From assembly GCF_900547735.1 (NCBI RefSeq), contig NZ_URHZ01000062.1:1-34300 (forward strand): a DNA stretch of 34,300 nt, in the 5' to 3' direction. The notes beneath the pieces were generated by a model. That model worked only from the letters and a program-made list of their open reading frames with translations, did not search any database and was not told the origin of the DNA. Shown here one piece after another: positions 24,440-31,880 of this stretch (position 1 is its first letter; each line of letters begins with the position of its first letter). Source of the DNA: an uncultured Clostridium sp. GTDB lineage: Bacteria > Bacillota > Clostridia > Lachnospirales > Lachnospiraceae. The position numbers and the translations under genes were made by a program.

Positions 24440-25246
24440 CTATGAATTACTACTACTGCGGCGGCTGGCAGCCTGCCATGCAAGCAGAGCGGCGCCAAGC
24501 GCACCATTATACTGTGTCAGCGGGGAAATCTTAATCGGACATCCAAGCTCATCCTGAAGTGCCTGAACAACACCCAGGTTCTGAGCAACGCCGCCGGTCA
24601 TAACAACATCCGGCACCACACCGATACGGTGGGCGAGCCCTGTGACACGATGAGCCACCGAGCGGTGAATTCCGGCAATAATATCGCATTTGTCGGTTCC
24701 CATCGCCAACTGGCTTATAACCTCACTCTCGGCAAAAACGGTACAGGTGGAACTGATTCCCACCTTCTTCTGGGACATTGCGCCGAGCCTGCCCAGATCT
24801 GCTACCTTTACTTCCAAAACGCGCGCCATAACATCCAGGAACCGTCCCGTTCCGGCCGCACACTTGTCATTCATCTGGAAATTGGTCATTGCACCATTGT
24901 CAATGTGCAGGACTTTGACATCCTGTCCTCCGATATCGATGACTGTGTGGACATTTGGAAACAGAAAGGAAGCTCCTTTAGCATGACATGAAAGCTCGCT
25001 CATCTGCTTGTCGGCAATACCATCCATCAGAGAGGTACGGCCATAGCCCGTTGCCAGTGTATAAGCCATCTCTTCTTTTTTCATGCCTATATCATCGAGC
25101 ACGGCCTCAATCGCGCGCTGCGGTCCGCTGGTACCAGCGCCGACATCAATCAACGATTTTGCCACAATCTCTTTGCCGTCTTTTAAAATGATGCATTTGG
25201 AGGCTGTGGAGCCGACATCGATACCTAAAGTATAAATTGCGCTCAT
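24440..25246 (-). CDS. hgdC: 2-hydroxyglutaryl-CoA dehydratase activator HgdC (component A)
   Basis: HgdC is a homodimeric ASKHA-fold ATPase with a bridging [4Fe-4S] cluster. It fires one electron into HgdAB at the cost of ATP to start the radical dehydration. The 268-residue protein has LGIDVGSTASK (phosphate 1, residues 7-17), DIGGQDVK (near 104-111) and TGGVAQN. The cluster cysteines are C129 in NDKCAAGTGRF and C168 in SSTCTVFAESE, one per helix as in the Acidaminococcus protein. The C-terminus ends in a short Ser/Arg/Asn tail. The ribosome binding site (AAAGGA) is weaker than those of hgdA and hgdB, which fits its catalytic role at low amounts. Confidence 0.96.
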   Translation of the reverse strand: MSAIYTLGIDVGSTASKCIILKDGKEIVAKSLIDVGAGTSGPQRAIEAVLDDIGMKKEEMAYTLATGYGRTSLMDGIADKQMSELSCHAKGASFLFPNVHTVIDIGGQDVKVLHIDNGAMTNFQMNDKCAAGTGRFLDVMARVLEVKVADLGRLGAMSQKKVGISSTCTVFAESEVISQLAMGTDKCDIIAGIHRSVAHRVTGLAHRIGVVPDVVMTGGVAQNLGVVQALQDELGCPIKISPLTQYNGALGAALLAWQAASRRSSSNS

Positions 25247-25327
25247 TGTATCTATTTCCTTTCATTAGGCTAAAAAGTTCTTATTACACGGCGTTCCGGC
25301 ATATCCAGGCACACCGCTTACGAGTCC

Positions 25328-25356
25328 ATGATACCACAAAACGTGCTAAAAGTCGC
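25328..25356 (-). promoter_or_regulatory. Possible weak promoter of hgdCAB
   Basis: On the minus strand, GCGACT (25356-25351) and TATCAT (25333-25328) are 17 nt apart. The -10 box matches five of six positions, but the -35 box only three. It would let hgdCAB be expressed independently of the gcd promoter. Confidence 0.35.
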
Positions 25357-25402
25357 TGGAAAATACATAAAACGCTATAAAATAATTGATAAGACAGTTA
25401 TT

Positions 25403-25475
25403 AAAAAACCTTTATCCGCCCGGGGATACAGATAAATCGAGCAAAGGTTCCAGCAGCCCTTGCCCGATTTATCTG
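25403..25475 (-). promoter_or_regulatory. Alternating hairpin element between gcdA and hgdC
   Basis: In the minus-strand RNA, CAGATAAATCGGGCAAGGG (25475-25457) pairs along all 19 positions, two of them G-U, with a 19-nt arm at 25447-25429 around a 9-nt loop. The AACCTTT at 25449-25443, part of that 3' arm and loop, can pair instead with AAAGGTT (25413-25407), which adjoins T6 (25408-25403). A further TATCC/GGATA stem (25428-25424, 25417-25413) lies between. The two pairings exclude each other, as in an attenuator. It could instead be a plain terminator between gcd and hgd transcripts. Confidence 0.55.
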
Positions 25476-25492
25476 AAAAGTCTCAGACTTTT
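25476..25492. repeat. 17-nt palindrome next to the gcdA-hgdC hairpin
   Basis: AAAAGTCT-C-AGACTTTT is a perfect palindrome with one central base. On the plus strand it is followed by two more T and could act as a weak terminator, but no plus-strand gene precedes it. On the minus strand it extends the row of hairpins in this spacer. Confidence 0.55.
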
Positions 25493-25494
25493 TT

Positions 25495-25522
25495 ACTATC
25501 TACTATCTTACTATCAACTATC
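25495..25522. repeat. Four phased ACTATC hexamers
   Basis: ACTATC starts at 25495, 25502, 25510 and 25517, so the spacing is 7, 8 and 7 nt. In the minus-strand mRNA this reads as four GATAGT units about 60 nt after the gcdA stop codon. It may be a slippage product or a multi-copy protein-binding site. Confidence 0.65.
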
Positions 25523-25584
25523 AATTGTTTTATGCACGCAGCGTTTTCACTTATACATTCACTTTGTTTTTAGATACAAATTAA

Positions 25585-27351
25585 TTATTTACCGAAGGTC
25601 TGAAATTCACGAACGGATCTTGGGGTGAGCATCTGATGCATCGGGCAGATGGACTGTGGGTTCTGATAAGCAGCCTCAGTAAATGCCTGGATGTATGGAC
25701 GCATCTCTGTCATATCGACAATCTCGTCTACCATACCTTTTTCTGTACAGTATTTAGGACGGGACTTGTCTGTGTACATCTGAATCATGTCGTTCATCTT
25801 TCCGATGATTGGAGTTAAATCTTCACCGGCTTTTTTCGCTTTAACCAGTTTTCTGGAGTACATAGCGTTTGCAGCCGTCTCGCCCGGCATTACGTAGTAC
25901 TCGCAAACACCCGTACCAAGAGAGAATACGTTGGTGTTGTTGCCCTGAGGTCCGCCAAGTACGTAGTGTGCAGCAGCGCTGGCCTTACGAACGGTGATCT
26001 CTAAGGATGGCAGTTTGGAGTTCTCGATGGAGTAGATCAGGGACTGTCCTAAACCAAGAAGCTCAGCTTTCTCAGCCTCGTCACCTACATCGATACCGGT
26101 TGTATCCTGTAACCAGATTAACGGGATTCTGTCACGTGCGCAGAGAGTAACGAATTCGTTCATCTTGATAAGGCCCTGACGGTATAACTTGCCGCCGATA
26201 CCTACGGAGTTCTGTTTGTACTCCGGATAGTTCATCAGAAGGCCCTGTGCGTTGGCTACAACACCTACTAACAGACCGTTAACCTTAGCCAGACCGGTAA
26301 TCATCTCCGGGCCGTATCCCTTCTTGAATTCGGAGAATTCGCTGTTGTCGAAGAGACGTGCGATTACTTCGTACATATCGTACGGACGTTTCTGGTTCAT
26401 CGGGATGATGCTGTAAAGGTCTTCTGCAGGAAGCTGAGGAGCCTTTGGTGTGTCAACACGGAAGAACTCTAAGTTGTAAGCAGGAAGGTAGCTGATGTAT
26501 TTCTTGATACCCTCGATTACGCCTAAGTCGTTCTGGTATACTTCACGGAAGAATCCAGTCTCATCATAGTGGATCGGAACGGAACCAGGAGCCGGAACTT
26601 TCAGCTTGCTGTTTTCGATCTGAGCTGCGATGATCTGCTCTGCCGCTTCGTCGTCGATATATCCCTTCGGGTTCATACCGGATAAGATGCCTGCTCCGCC
26701 GACTGCCATATTGGCATCCTGATGTGCAATCAGAATCGTCGGGGAAATGCTGTGGTATCCGCCGCCTGCCGGGTTGGTTCCGTAGATACCTACGATTACC
26801 GGAATACCGAGCTGGTTTAATTCAGAGTTACGGAAGAATGGTGTACCGCCGCCACGTCTGTTTGGATATACTTTATCCTGGTTCGGGAATTCTACACCGG
26901 AGCAGTTCAGTAAGTAGATTAATGGAAGATGCATCATCTTGGCAGCATCGGAGCAGCGAATCAGGTTCTCTGCCTGTCCAGGTACCCAGGCGCCGGCCAT
27001 CTTCTTGTTATCGGAAGCTACGATATAAACCCATTTTCCATCTACGCGGCCAAGGCCGTTTACGATGTTTGTTGTGCCAAATTTGTTGTTCTCAGGATTG
27101 AAAAGGCTGTTTAACGGGCACCATGTACCAGCATCGATTAATGCGTTGATACGCTGCATAGCAGATAACTGTCCGCGCTCGTTTAACTTCTCTTCAGAAG
27201 TAATGCCTGCTGCAAGAGCTTTTTTGATAGACTCATGGATGTCACCCTCAACAGCTTTGATTTCCTGCTCATTTTCCGGATTCGGATTAACCAGTTCTTT
27301 ACCAATTGTAGGCATGTTCTGGAAATATCCTGGCATGGAATACATATTCAT
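25585..27351 (-). CDS. gcdA: Glutaconyl-CoA decarboxylase, carboxyltransferase alpha subunit GcdA
   Basis: GcdA transfers the carboxyl group of glutaconyl-CoA to biotin on GcdC, giving crotonyl-CoA. The 588-residue protein matches the known size (about 587). It has two crotonase-like carboxyltransferase halves. The first contains NPAGGGYHSISP and the glycine-rich VGGAGILSGMNPKG. The second contains AHYVLGGPQGNN and VMPGETAANAMYSRKL. It is a soluble, membrane-attached part of the sodium pump. It sits after gctB in the order gctA-gctB-gcdA, apart from the other gcd subunit genes but on the same strand. An AGGAG lies 9 nt before the ATG. Confidence 0.96.
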   Translation of the reverse strand: MNMYSMPGYFQNMPTIGKELVNPNPENEQEIKAVEGDIHESIKKALAAGITSEEKLNERGQLSAMQRINALIDAGTWCPLNSLFNPENNKFGTTNIVNGLGRVDGKWVYIVASDNKKMAGAWVPGQAENLIRCSDAAKMMHLPLIYLLNCSGVEFPNQDKVYPNRRGGGTPFFRNSELNQLGIPVIVGIYGTNPAGGGYHSISPTILIAHQDANMAVGGAGILSGMNPKGYIDDEAAEQIIAAQIENSKLKVPAPGSVPIHYDETGFFREVYQNDLGVIEGIKKYISYLPAYNLEFFRVDTPKAPQLPAEDLYSIIPMNQKRPYDMYEVIARLFDNSEFSEFKKGYGPEMITGLAKVNGLLVGVVANAQGLLMNYPEYKQNSVGIGGKLYRQGLIKMNEFVTLCARDRIPLIWLQDTTGIDVGDEAEKAELLGLGQSLIYSIENSKLPSLEITVRKASAAAHYVLGGPQGNNTNVFSLGTGVCEYYVMPGETAANAMYSRKLVKAKKAGEDLTPIIGKMNDMIQMYTDKSRPKYCTEKGMVDEIVDMTEMRPYIQAFTEAAYQNPQSICPMHQMLTPRSVREFQTFGK

Positions 27352-27394
27352 GTCTTCATTCTCCTATTCTTTAATCACTTGACTATGGTTATTC

Positions 27395-27422
27395 CGCTGC
27401 GGCAGCCTGGGCCACCGCAGCG
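27395..27422. other. GC-rich hairpin in the gctB-gcdA spacer
   Basis: Perfect 8-bp arms CGCTGCGG (27395-27402) and CCGCAGCG (27415-27422) enclose a 12-nt loop. No U-tract follows on the minus strand, so a terminator is unlikely. It could protect the 5' end of a processed gcdA mRNA. Confidence 0.5.
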
Positions 27423-27446
27423 TATGTAAGACATTTCAGACTAAAA

Positions 27447-28253
27447 TTAGTTAGCCGGCTCTTCCTTTGGAACCTGGATAAATGCCTGGCCCGGGTCGAT
27501 CTCTTCACGGATCATGCGGATAACGTCCGGTGACGGAGCTTCCAGCTTCACTGCTCTGGATACGTCGATATCGAATCCTGTGTTCTCGATAACGTCTTCC
27601 GGTGAAGATGTCTCATAGTAGCCTGCAAGGTACATTCTCTTTGTCTTCTCGTCAAATTTGAGGATACCGCGGTCGGTAACAACTGCCTGCGGTCCGCGGT
27701 TGCCCGGAAGACCAAGTCTCTCACGTCCGCCAGGTCCATCGATCCAGCCTGGGCTTGTAACGTAGTCAATCTTCTGCATGAAACGGCGTTTCTCGTGCTG
27801 AATCATGATGATTGTGTTAGAGAAGGTTGCGATTGCGTTTGCACCGCCGGAACCTGTGAAACGTGTCTTCGGTGCATGGTAATCACCGATACATGTGGAG
27901 TTTACGTTTCCGTAAGGGTCGATCTGAGCGCCGCCGATGAAGGCAATCAGTCTGTCTGTGTCATGTAACCACTCATTCGCCTCAAAACCGATGAAACGGA
28001 TATTCGGCCACTGGCATCCGCAGTGTGCCATGAAACGAAGGTCACCAACGGAACGCGGAACCTCGATTGGGGAACAGTCCATCAGACCGCTCTCAACAAT
28101 CAGGTTGCATTTCGGTGCAAATAAACGTTTTGCAACGGATGCTCCGATTAACGGAAGTCCAGTACCTACAATTGCAATATTATCATTTGTGATCTGCTGG
28201 GCAAGTGTGATTGCCTGCATTTCTTTGTTTGTATACTTTGTATAGTCAGCCAT
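27447..28253 (-). CDS. gctB: Glutaconate CoA-transferase, beta subunit GctB
   Basis: GctAB transfers CoA from acetyl-CoA or glutaconyl-CoA to (R)-2-hydroxyglutarate, entering the CoA-bound part of the pathway. The 268-residue subunit carries E54 in LIVESGLMDC, at the same position as the catalytic glutamate of the Acidaminococcus enzyme that forms the glutamyl-CoA thioester. Further conserved parts are FIGGAQIDPYGNVN and GSGGANAIA. The ATG lies 2 nt after the gctA stop, and the AAGGAGGA ribosome binding site is made of the last gctA codons. Confidence 0.96.
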   Translation of the reverse strand: MADYTKYTNKEMQAITLAQQITNDNIAIVGTGLPLIGASVAKRLFAPKCNLIVESGLMDCSPIEVPRSVGDLRFMAHCGCQWPNIRFIGFEANEWLHDTDRLIAFIGGAQIDPYGNVNSTCIGDYHAPKTRFTGSGGANAIATFSNTIIMIQHEKRRFMQKIDYVTSPGWIDGPGGRERLGLPGNRGPQAVVTDRGILKFDEKTKRMYLAGYYETSSPEDVIENTGFDIDVSRAVKLEAPSPDVIRMIREEIDPGQAFIQVPKEEPAN

Positions 28254-28255
28254 GA

Positions 28256-29218
28256 TTAATCCTCCTTGCTCACATCTGTAGAATAGCCATATCCATCAGA
28301 TACTTTTAATTTAAGGAGACGGTTCACACCGATCTTCTCAAGAAATTCTGCCTGATCCTTAACACCATAAACGTACTCGTTTAAGAATGCCTTGAAATCT
28401 TCTTCCGTCTTGCTGGCTGCACCATATGCCTTCAGGAAAGCATTGTCGTAGTCATAGTAGCCGTAGCACTGTGTTGGGAATGCGCCGTAAGGAACTTCAC
28501 AAACTGCATCTACGGTAAAGCAAGGAATCTTGGTCAGGGTCGGATCTCTGCGGATTACATCATTGCTTACAAGTTCTTCACAGGTAACAATAACTTTCTT
28601 AGCTGCTACAACGATATCAATATCATGGAACTCATCGCCCAGAAGGATACATGTTCCGTCCGGAGAAGCTTTCTGTACATGGATAATAGCGGTGTCAAGT
28701 TCCGGAACAGGAAGTGCAACTACTTTCTCGCCCGGTTTGAATGGGTTCTCTACGTATACGAATTTGTCATCAGAGAGCTTGTCGATGGTCTGACGCACTT
28801 CTTTGCTGATTCCCCACTCGTCTACCAGTCCGGAGCCGATCATAAAGCGTACTGGTAAGAAAGGAAGTCCTAAGGAAGCGGCATGAAGCATGAACATGAT
28901 GGCATCCTGGGAGTAATCCTCGTAAATCAGTTCTCCTGCTTCAATTTTCTTACGGAAACGACGGGAAACGTTGGTAACACCTGAATCGGCGGTATAGCAG
29001 TTGATATATGCCTTAACACGATCCTCACCAATTAACATATCCCAGTCAGAGCCGGCAGGACCAGCCCATGCGATAAAATCTTTTTTGCCCTGGCGAAGAA
29101 TCTCGCGCACTGCAGCCATCGGTTTTTTATTGGTTGTAAAACCACCGAAGGAGATCGAATCGCCGTCTTCTACATACTTAGCAACTGCCTCTTGTAATGT
29201 ACACACTTTATTACTCAC
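28256..29218 (-). CDS. gctA: Glutaconate CoA-transferase, alpha subunit GctA
   Basis: This is the alpha subunit (320 residues) of the class I CoA-transferase, with the family N-terminus LQEAVAKYVEDGDSISFGGF. It forms the heterooctamer with GctB in the Acidaminococcus enzyme; the catalytic Glu is in GctB. The start is a GTG at 29218 with AAAGGAGG about 9 nt upstream. It lies 99 nt after gcdB. That spacer contains two direct copies of GCAGGGCTG but no clear promoter or terminator. Confidence 0.95.
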   Translation of the reverse strand: MSNKVCTLQEAVAKYVEDGDSISFGGFTTNKKPMAAVREILRQGKKDFIAWAGPAGSDWDMLIGEDRVKAYINCYTADSGVTNVSRRFRKKIEAGELIYEDYSQDAIMFMLHAASLGLPFLPVRFMIGSGLVDEWGISKEVRQTIDKLSDDKFVYVENPFKPGEKVVALPVPELDTAIIHVQKASPDGTCILLGDEFHDIDIVVAAKKVIVTCEELVSNDVIRRDPTLTKIPCFTVDAVCEVPYGAFPTQCYGYYDYDNAFLKAYGAASKTEEDFKAFLNEYVYGVKDQAEFLEKIGVNRLLKLKVSDGYGYSTDVSKED

Positions 29219-29317
29219 AATAAAGCCTCCTTTATAAAAATTTTCTATAACTACCGTAGATTATTTATTGCTGTTCGCAGGGCTGCTATTGCAGGGCTGT
29301 GAATAGTAACTCAAAAA

Positions 29318-30457
29318 TTATTTAAAAATCAGCATGAAGAAACCGGCTGCAACCGCAGAACCGATAACACCAGCTACGTTTGGTCCCATCGCATGCATCA
29401 GAAGGAAGTTAGTTGGGTTCTCTTTAGAACCAACCGTCTGAGATACACGGGCTGCCATAGGAACGGCAGACACACCTGCGGAACCGATAAGAGGATTGAT
29501 TTTTCCTCCAGTTATCAGGCAGAGAAGCTTGCCTAACAGAACACCGCCCACTGTTGAGAAGCAGAATGCCATAAGTCCCATAGCGATGATGGCGATTGTC
29601 TGTACACGGAGGAAGATATCTCCGTTTGCCGTAGCGCCTACGGTTGTACCAAGCATGATGGTAACGATGTTACAGAGTGCGTTCTGTGCCGTGTCGGAAA
29701 GACGCTCAACTACGCCGGACTCACGGAACAGGTTACCAAGCATCAGCATACCTAAAAGAGGTGCTACCGACGGAAGAAGCAGAGAACAGAACAGTACTAC
29801 GAATACCGGGAATACTACCTTCTCTACCTTGCTTACCTTACGGAGCTGTTTCATAACGATGGAACGCTCTTTCTTTGTTGTAAGCAGTTTCATGATTGGC
29901 GGCTGAATCATAGGAATCAGGGCCATATAGGAATAGGCGGCAACCGCAATCGGCGCAACCAGATCCGGTGCCAGGTTGTTGGCAATGTAAATAGCTGTAG
30001 GGCCGTCAGCGCCTCCGATGATACCGATAGCTGCTGCCTCACCAACGGTGAAAAGGCCAGTTGCGTTAGCCAGCATGAATGCGATATAGATACCGAACTG
30101 TGCCGCAGCACCGAGCAGTAAGCTGATTGGGTTCGCAATTAATGGTCCGAAGTCCGTCATCGCTCCTACACAGAGGAAGATGAGACATGGGAATAAGCTG
30201 GACTTAACTCCGCCGTACATGATACGCAGAACACCCTGTGTGTACCATGGCTCGGATTCTTTCATTAAATCTGCCAGCGGCAGGTTTGCAAGAAACATAC
30301 CGAATGCGATTGGAAGCAGAAGAAGCGGCTCATACTGCTTTTTAATCGCAAAATATAAAAGGACAAAGGAAATTGCAAACATTACCAGGTTCTTCCAGCT
30401 CAGGGCTGCGAAACCGGACTGAAGCAGCATTTCCTTCATAATTTCAAAAAAGTTCAT
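29318..30457 (-). CDS. gcdB: Glutaconyl-CoA decarboxylase, Na+-pumping membrane subunit GcdB
   Basis: GcdB decarboxylates carboxybiotin and couples this to Na+ export, giving the ion gradient for ATP synthesis or transport. The 379-residue protein has about ten or eleven hydrophobic segments. The OadB/MmdB/GcdB signature GIIGGADGPTAIY contains the Asp needed for Na+ transport. Another conserved part is the C-terminal AARVSQTVGSKENPTNFLLMHAMGPNVAG region. The AGGAGG ribosome binding site directly follows the gcdC2 stop, 11 nt before the ATG. Confidence 0.96.
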   Translation of the reverse strand: MNFFEIMKEMLLQSGFAALSWKNLVMFAISFVLLYFAIKKQYEPLLLLPIAFGMFLANLPLADLMKESEPWYTQGVLRIMYGGVKSSLFPCLIFLCVGAMTDFGPLIANPISLLLGAAAQFGIYIAFMLANATGLFTVGEAAAIGIIGGADGPTAIYIANNLAPDLVAPIAVAAYSYMALIPMIQPPIMKLLTTKKERSIVMKQLRKVSKVEKVVFPVFVVLFCSLLLPSVAPLLGMLMLGNLFRESGVVERLSDTAQNALCNIVTIMLGTTVGATANGDIFLRVQTIAIIAMGLMAFCFSTVGGVLLGKLLCLITGGKINPLIGSAGVSAVPMAARVSQTVGSKENPTNFLLMHAMGPNVAGVIGSAVAAGFFMLIFK

Positions 30458-30468
30458 TACTCTACCTC

Positions 30469-30909
30469 CTAGTTAAGGACAACCATGGCAGCTCCAGTAT
30501 CTACAGGATCCCCTGCCTTAACAAGAATCTGGCTTACTGTGCCATCTGCCGGTGCAACAATTTCAGTTTCCATCTTCATAGCTTCCATAATAGCTACTAC
30601 AGTGCCATATTTAACAGCCTGGCCAACTGCTACTTTTACATCCAGAACTTTACCTGGCATTGGAGCCTCCACTGTTGTGCTGCCTGCTGCAGGTGCTGCC
30701 GCCGGAGCTGCTGGTGCTGCAGGTGCTGCTACAGGAGCCGGAGCTGCTGCTACAGGTGCAGGTGCCGCCGGTCTCTGTGCCGGAGCCGTGCTTGCCAGTG
30801 TCGGAGCCTTCGGTGCTGCTACACCGTTACGGTCCAGAGATTTGTACTCTTCTACTCTCTCTACTTCTACTTCATATCTTTTGCCATTGATCGTAGCAAT
30901 ATATTTCAT
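30469..30909 (-). CDS. gcdC2: Glutaconyl-CoA decarboxylase biotin carrier, copy 2 (GcdC2)
   Basis: This 146-residue biotin carrier shuttles CO2 between GcdA and GcdB. It has a short N-terminal domain (MKYIATINGKRYEVEVERVE), a long Ala/Pro linker (about residues 33-78) and a biotinyl domain with the biotin lysine K112 in EAMKMETE. It is a tandem paralogue of the upstream copy: the biotinyl domains are nearly identical and the linkers differ. It is placed 38 nt after copy 1 and 11 nt before gcdB. The ribosome binding site is AAAGGATG. The second-copy numbering follows gene order. Confidence 0.93.
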   Translation of the reverse strand: MKYIATINGKRYEVEVERVEEYKSLDRNGVAAPKAPTLASTAPAQRPAAPAPVAAAPAPVAAPAAPAAPAAAPAAGSTTVEAPMPGKVLDVKVAVGQAVKYGTVVAIMEAMKMETEIVAPADGTVSQILVKAGDPVDTGAAMVVLN

Positions 30910-30947
30910 AATCTTTTTACATCCTTTCGATTGCTTTTGTGAATCTA

Positions 30948-31376
30948 TTAGTTCAGAACAACCATTGCGGTTCCGGTCTCCACAGCATCTCCTGCTTTCA
31001 CAAGAACCTGTGATACCGTACCGTCTGCCGGTGCAACGATTTCAGTTTCCATCTTCATAGCTTCCATAGTCATAACAACCTGGCCGTATTTTACTGCCTG
31101 TCCTGCTGCTACTTTGATGTCAAGTACTTTACCTGGCATTGGAGCTTCTACTGTTGTGCCGCCTGCTGCGGGAGCTGCTGCTGGTGCAGGTGCTGCCACT
31201 GGGGCTGGTGCAGGAGCCGGAGCTGCTGCTGCCGGGGCCGGTGCTGCTGCGGGAGCTGCAATTGGAGCTGCCGGTGCAGGTGCTGCCTCGCCATATCTCG
31301 GAATCGGCTCATATTCGCCAACTCTTTCAAGTTCTACTTCATACTGTTTTCCATTGAGGGTAGCCGTATACTTCAT
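30948..31376 (-). CDS. gcdC1: Glutaconyl-CoA decarboxylase biotin carrier, copy 1 (GcdC1)
   Basis: This 142-residue protein has the same layout as copy 2: N-terminal MKYTATLNGKQYEVELERVG, an Ala/Pro linker (about residues 34-74) and the biotinyl domain with K108 in EAMKMETE. The flexible linker lets biotin swing between the soluble and membrane subunits. Two carrier genes in tandem match what I recall for C. symbiosum. The gene is 46 nt after gcdD. Confidence 0.93.
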   Translation of the reverse strand: MKYTATLNGKQYEVELERVGEYEPIPRYGEAAPAPAAPIAAPAAAPAPAAAAPAPAPAPVAAPAPAAAPAAGGTTVEAPMPGKVLDIKVAAGQAVKYGQVVMTMEAMKMETEIVAPADGTVSQVLVKAGDAVETGTAMVVLN

Positions 31377-31422
31377 AACTGCTGTAACCTTCCTTTCGAT
31401 TTCCTTCCATTCCTGGTAACTA

Positions 31423-31710
31423 TCAGAGTTCCTTCACGTTTACAATCTTAAACTGCTCGGCTGGTAATTCAAGATCCATACCAATCGTAGCCATAAGTAC
31501 CGCCAGTGTCTCTTTGTCTGTTTCATCCGATACAACCGGAGCAGCCACAACGGCCGGCTTCTGCGCTCCGTCCTTGATAATAGTACGCAGGATTTTAGAG
31601 ATTAAGATGATTGACAGAGCCAATGTAACGAGAGTAATAAATACTACCGCAAGTCCCAGCAGGGATACGATGACTGACTGCCCAAAAGGCATTGTTGATT
31701 CAGTCCACAT
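31423..31710 (-). CDS. gcdD: Glutaconyl-CoA decarboxylase delta subunit GcdD (OadG-like)
   Basis: This small 95-residue protein has one N-terminal membrane helix (about residues 11-40, SVIVSLLGLAVVFITLVTLA) and a soluble Lys/Ala/Glu-rich tail. That is the layout of OadG/MmdD/GcdD subunits, which hold the pump together. It is the first gene of the cluster. The AGGAGG at 31728-31723 is 12 nt from this ATG, which is long. An out-of-frame ATG (31718) between them opens a 24-codon overlapping frame ending at 31644, which could lower gcdD translation. No better in-frame start is seen. Confidence 0.88.
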   Translation of the reverse strand: MWTESTMPFGQSVIVSLLGLAVVFITLVTLALSIILISKILRTIIKDGAQKPAVVAAPVVSDETDKETLAVLMATIGMDLELPAEQFKIVNVKEL

Positions 31711-31785
31711 ACGTGCATTGCACCTCCTTCTTAGCAGATCTCGAAGTGAGACCTTTCTTATTCGTTTCGCACTCCTTTGTGAAAA

Positions 31786-31813
31786 ATTATATTATCAAAA
31801 TAACGTCTCACAA
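31786..31813 (-). promoter_or_regulatory. Possible second gcd promoter (P2)
   Basis: On the minus strand, TTGTGA (31813-31808) and TATAAT (31791-31786) are 16 nt apart. A transcript from here would have a leader of about 70 nt and would skip the terminator-like hairpin at 31853-31880. Confidence 0.4.
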
Positions 31814-31839
31814 TATTCCACATCGTGGAATGCATTCCA
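31814..31839. repeat. Overlapping palindromes sharing a TGGAAT arm
   Basis: ATTCCAC-ATC-GTGGAAT (31814-31830) is a perfect 7-3-7 inverted repeat. It overlaps TGGAATGCATTCCA (31826-31839), a perfect 14-nt palindrome. The central TGGAAT can pair with either neighbour but not both, so this is a two-state hairpin in RNA or a composite protein site in DNA. Confidence 0.65.
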
Positions 31840-31852
31840 TTTTTAAAAGCTT

Positions 31853-31880
31853 AAAAAATATAAAGGCTTTTTAGCCCTTT
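31853..31880 (-). terminator. Terminator-like hairpin in the gcd leader
   Basis: On the minus strand, AAAGGGCT (31880-31873) pairs with AGCCTTT (31868-31862) with one bulged G and loop AAAA, followed by ATATTTTTT. It lies about 45-60 nt after the predicted start site and upstream of gcdD, so it could stop transcription early. Confidence 0.55.
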
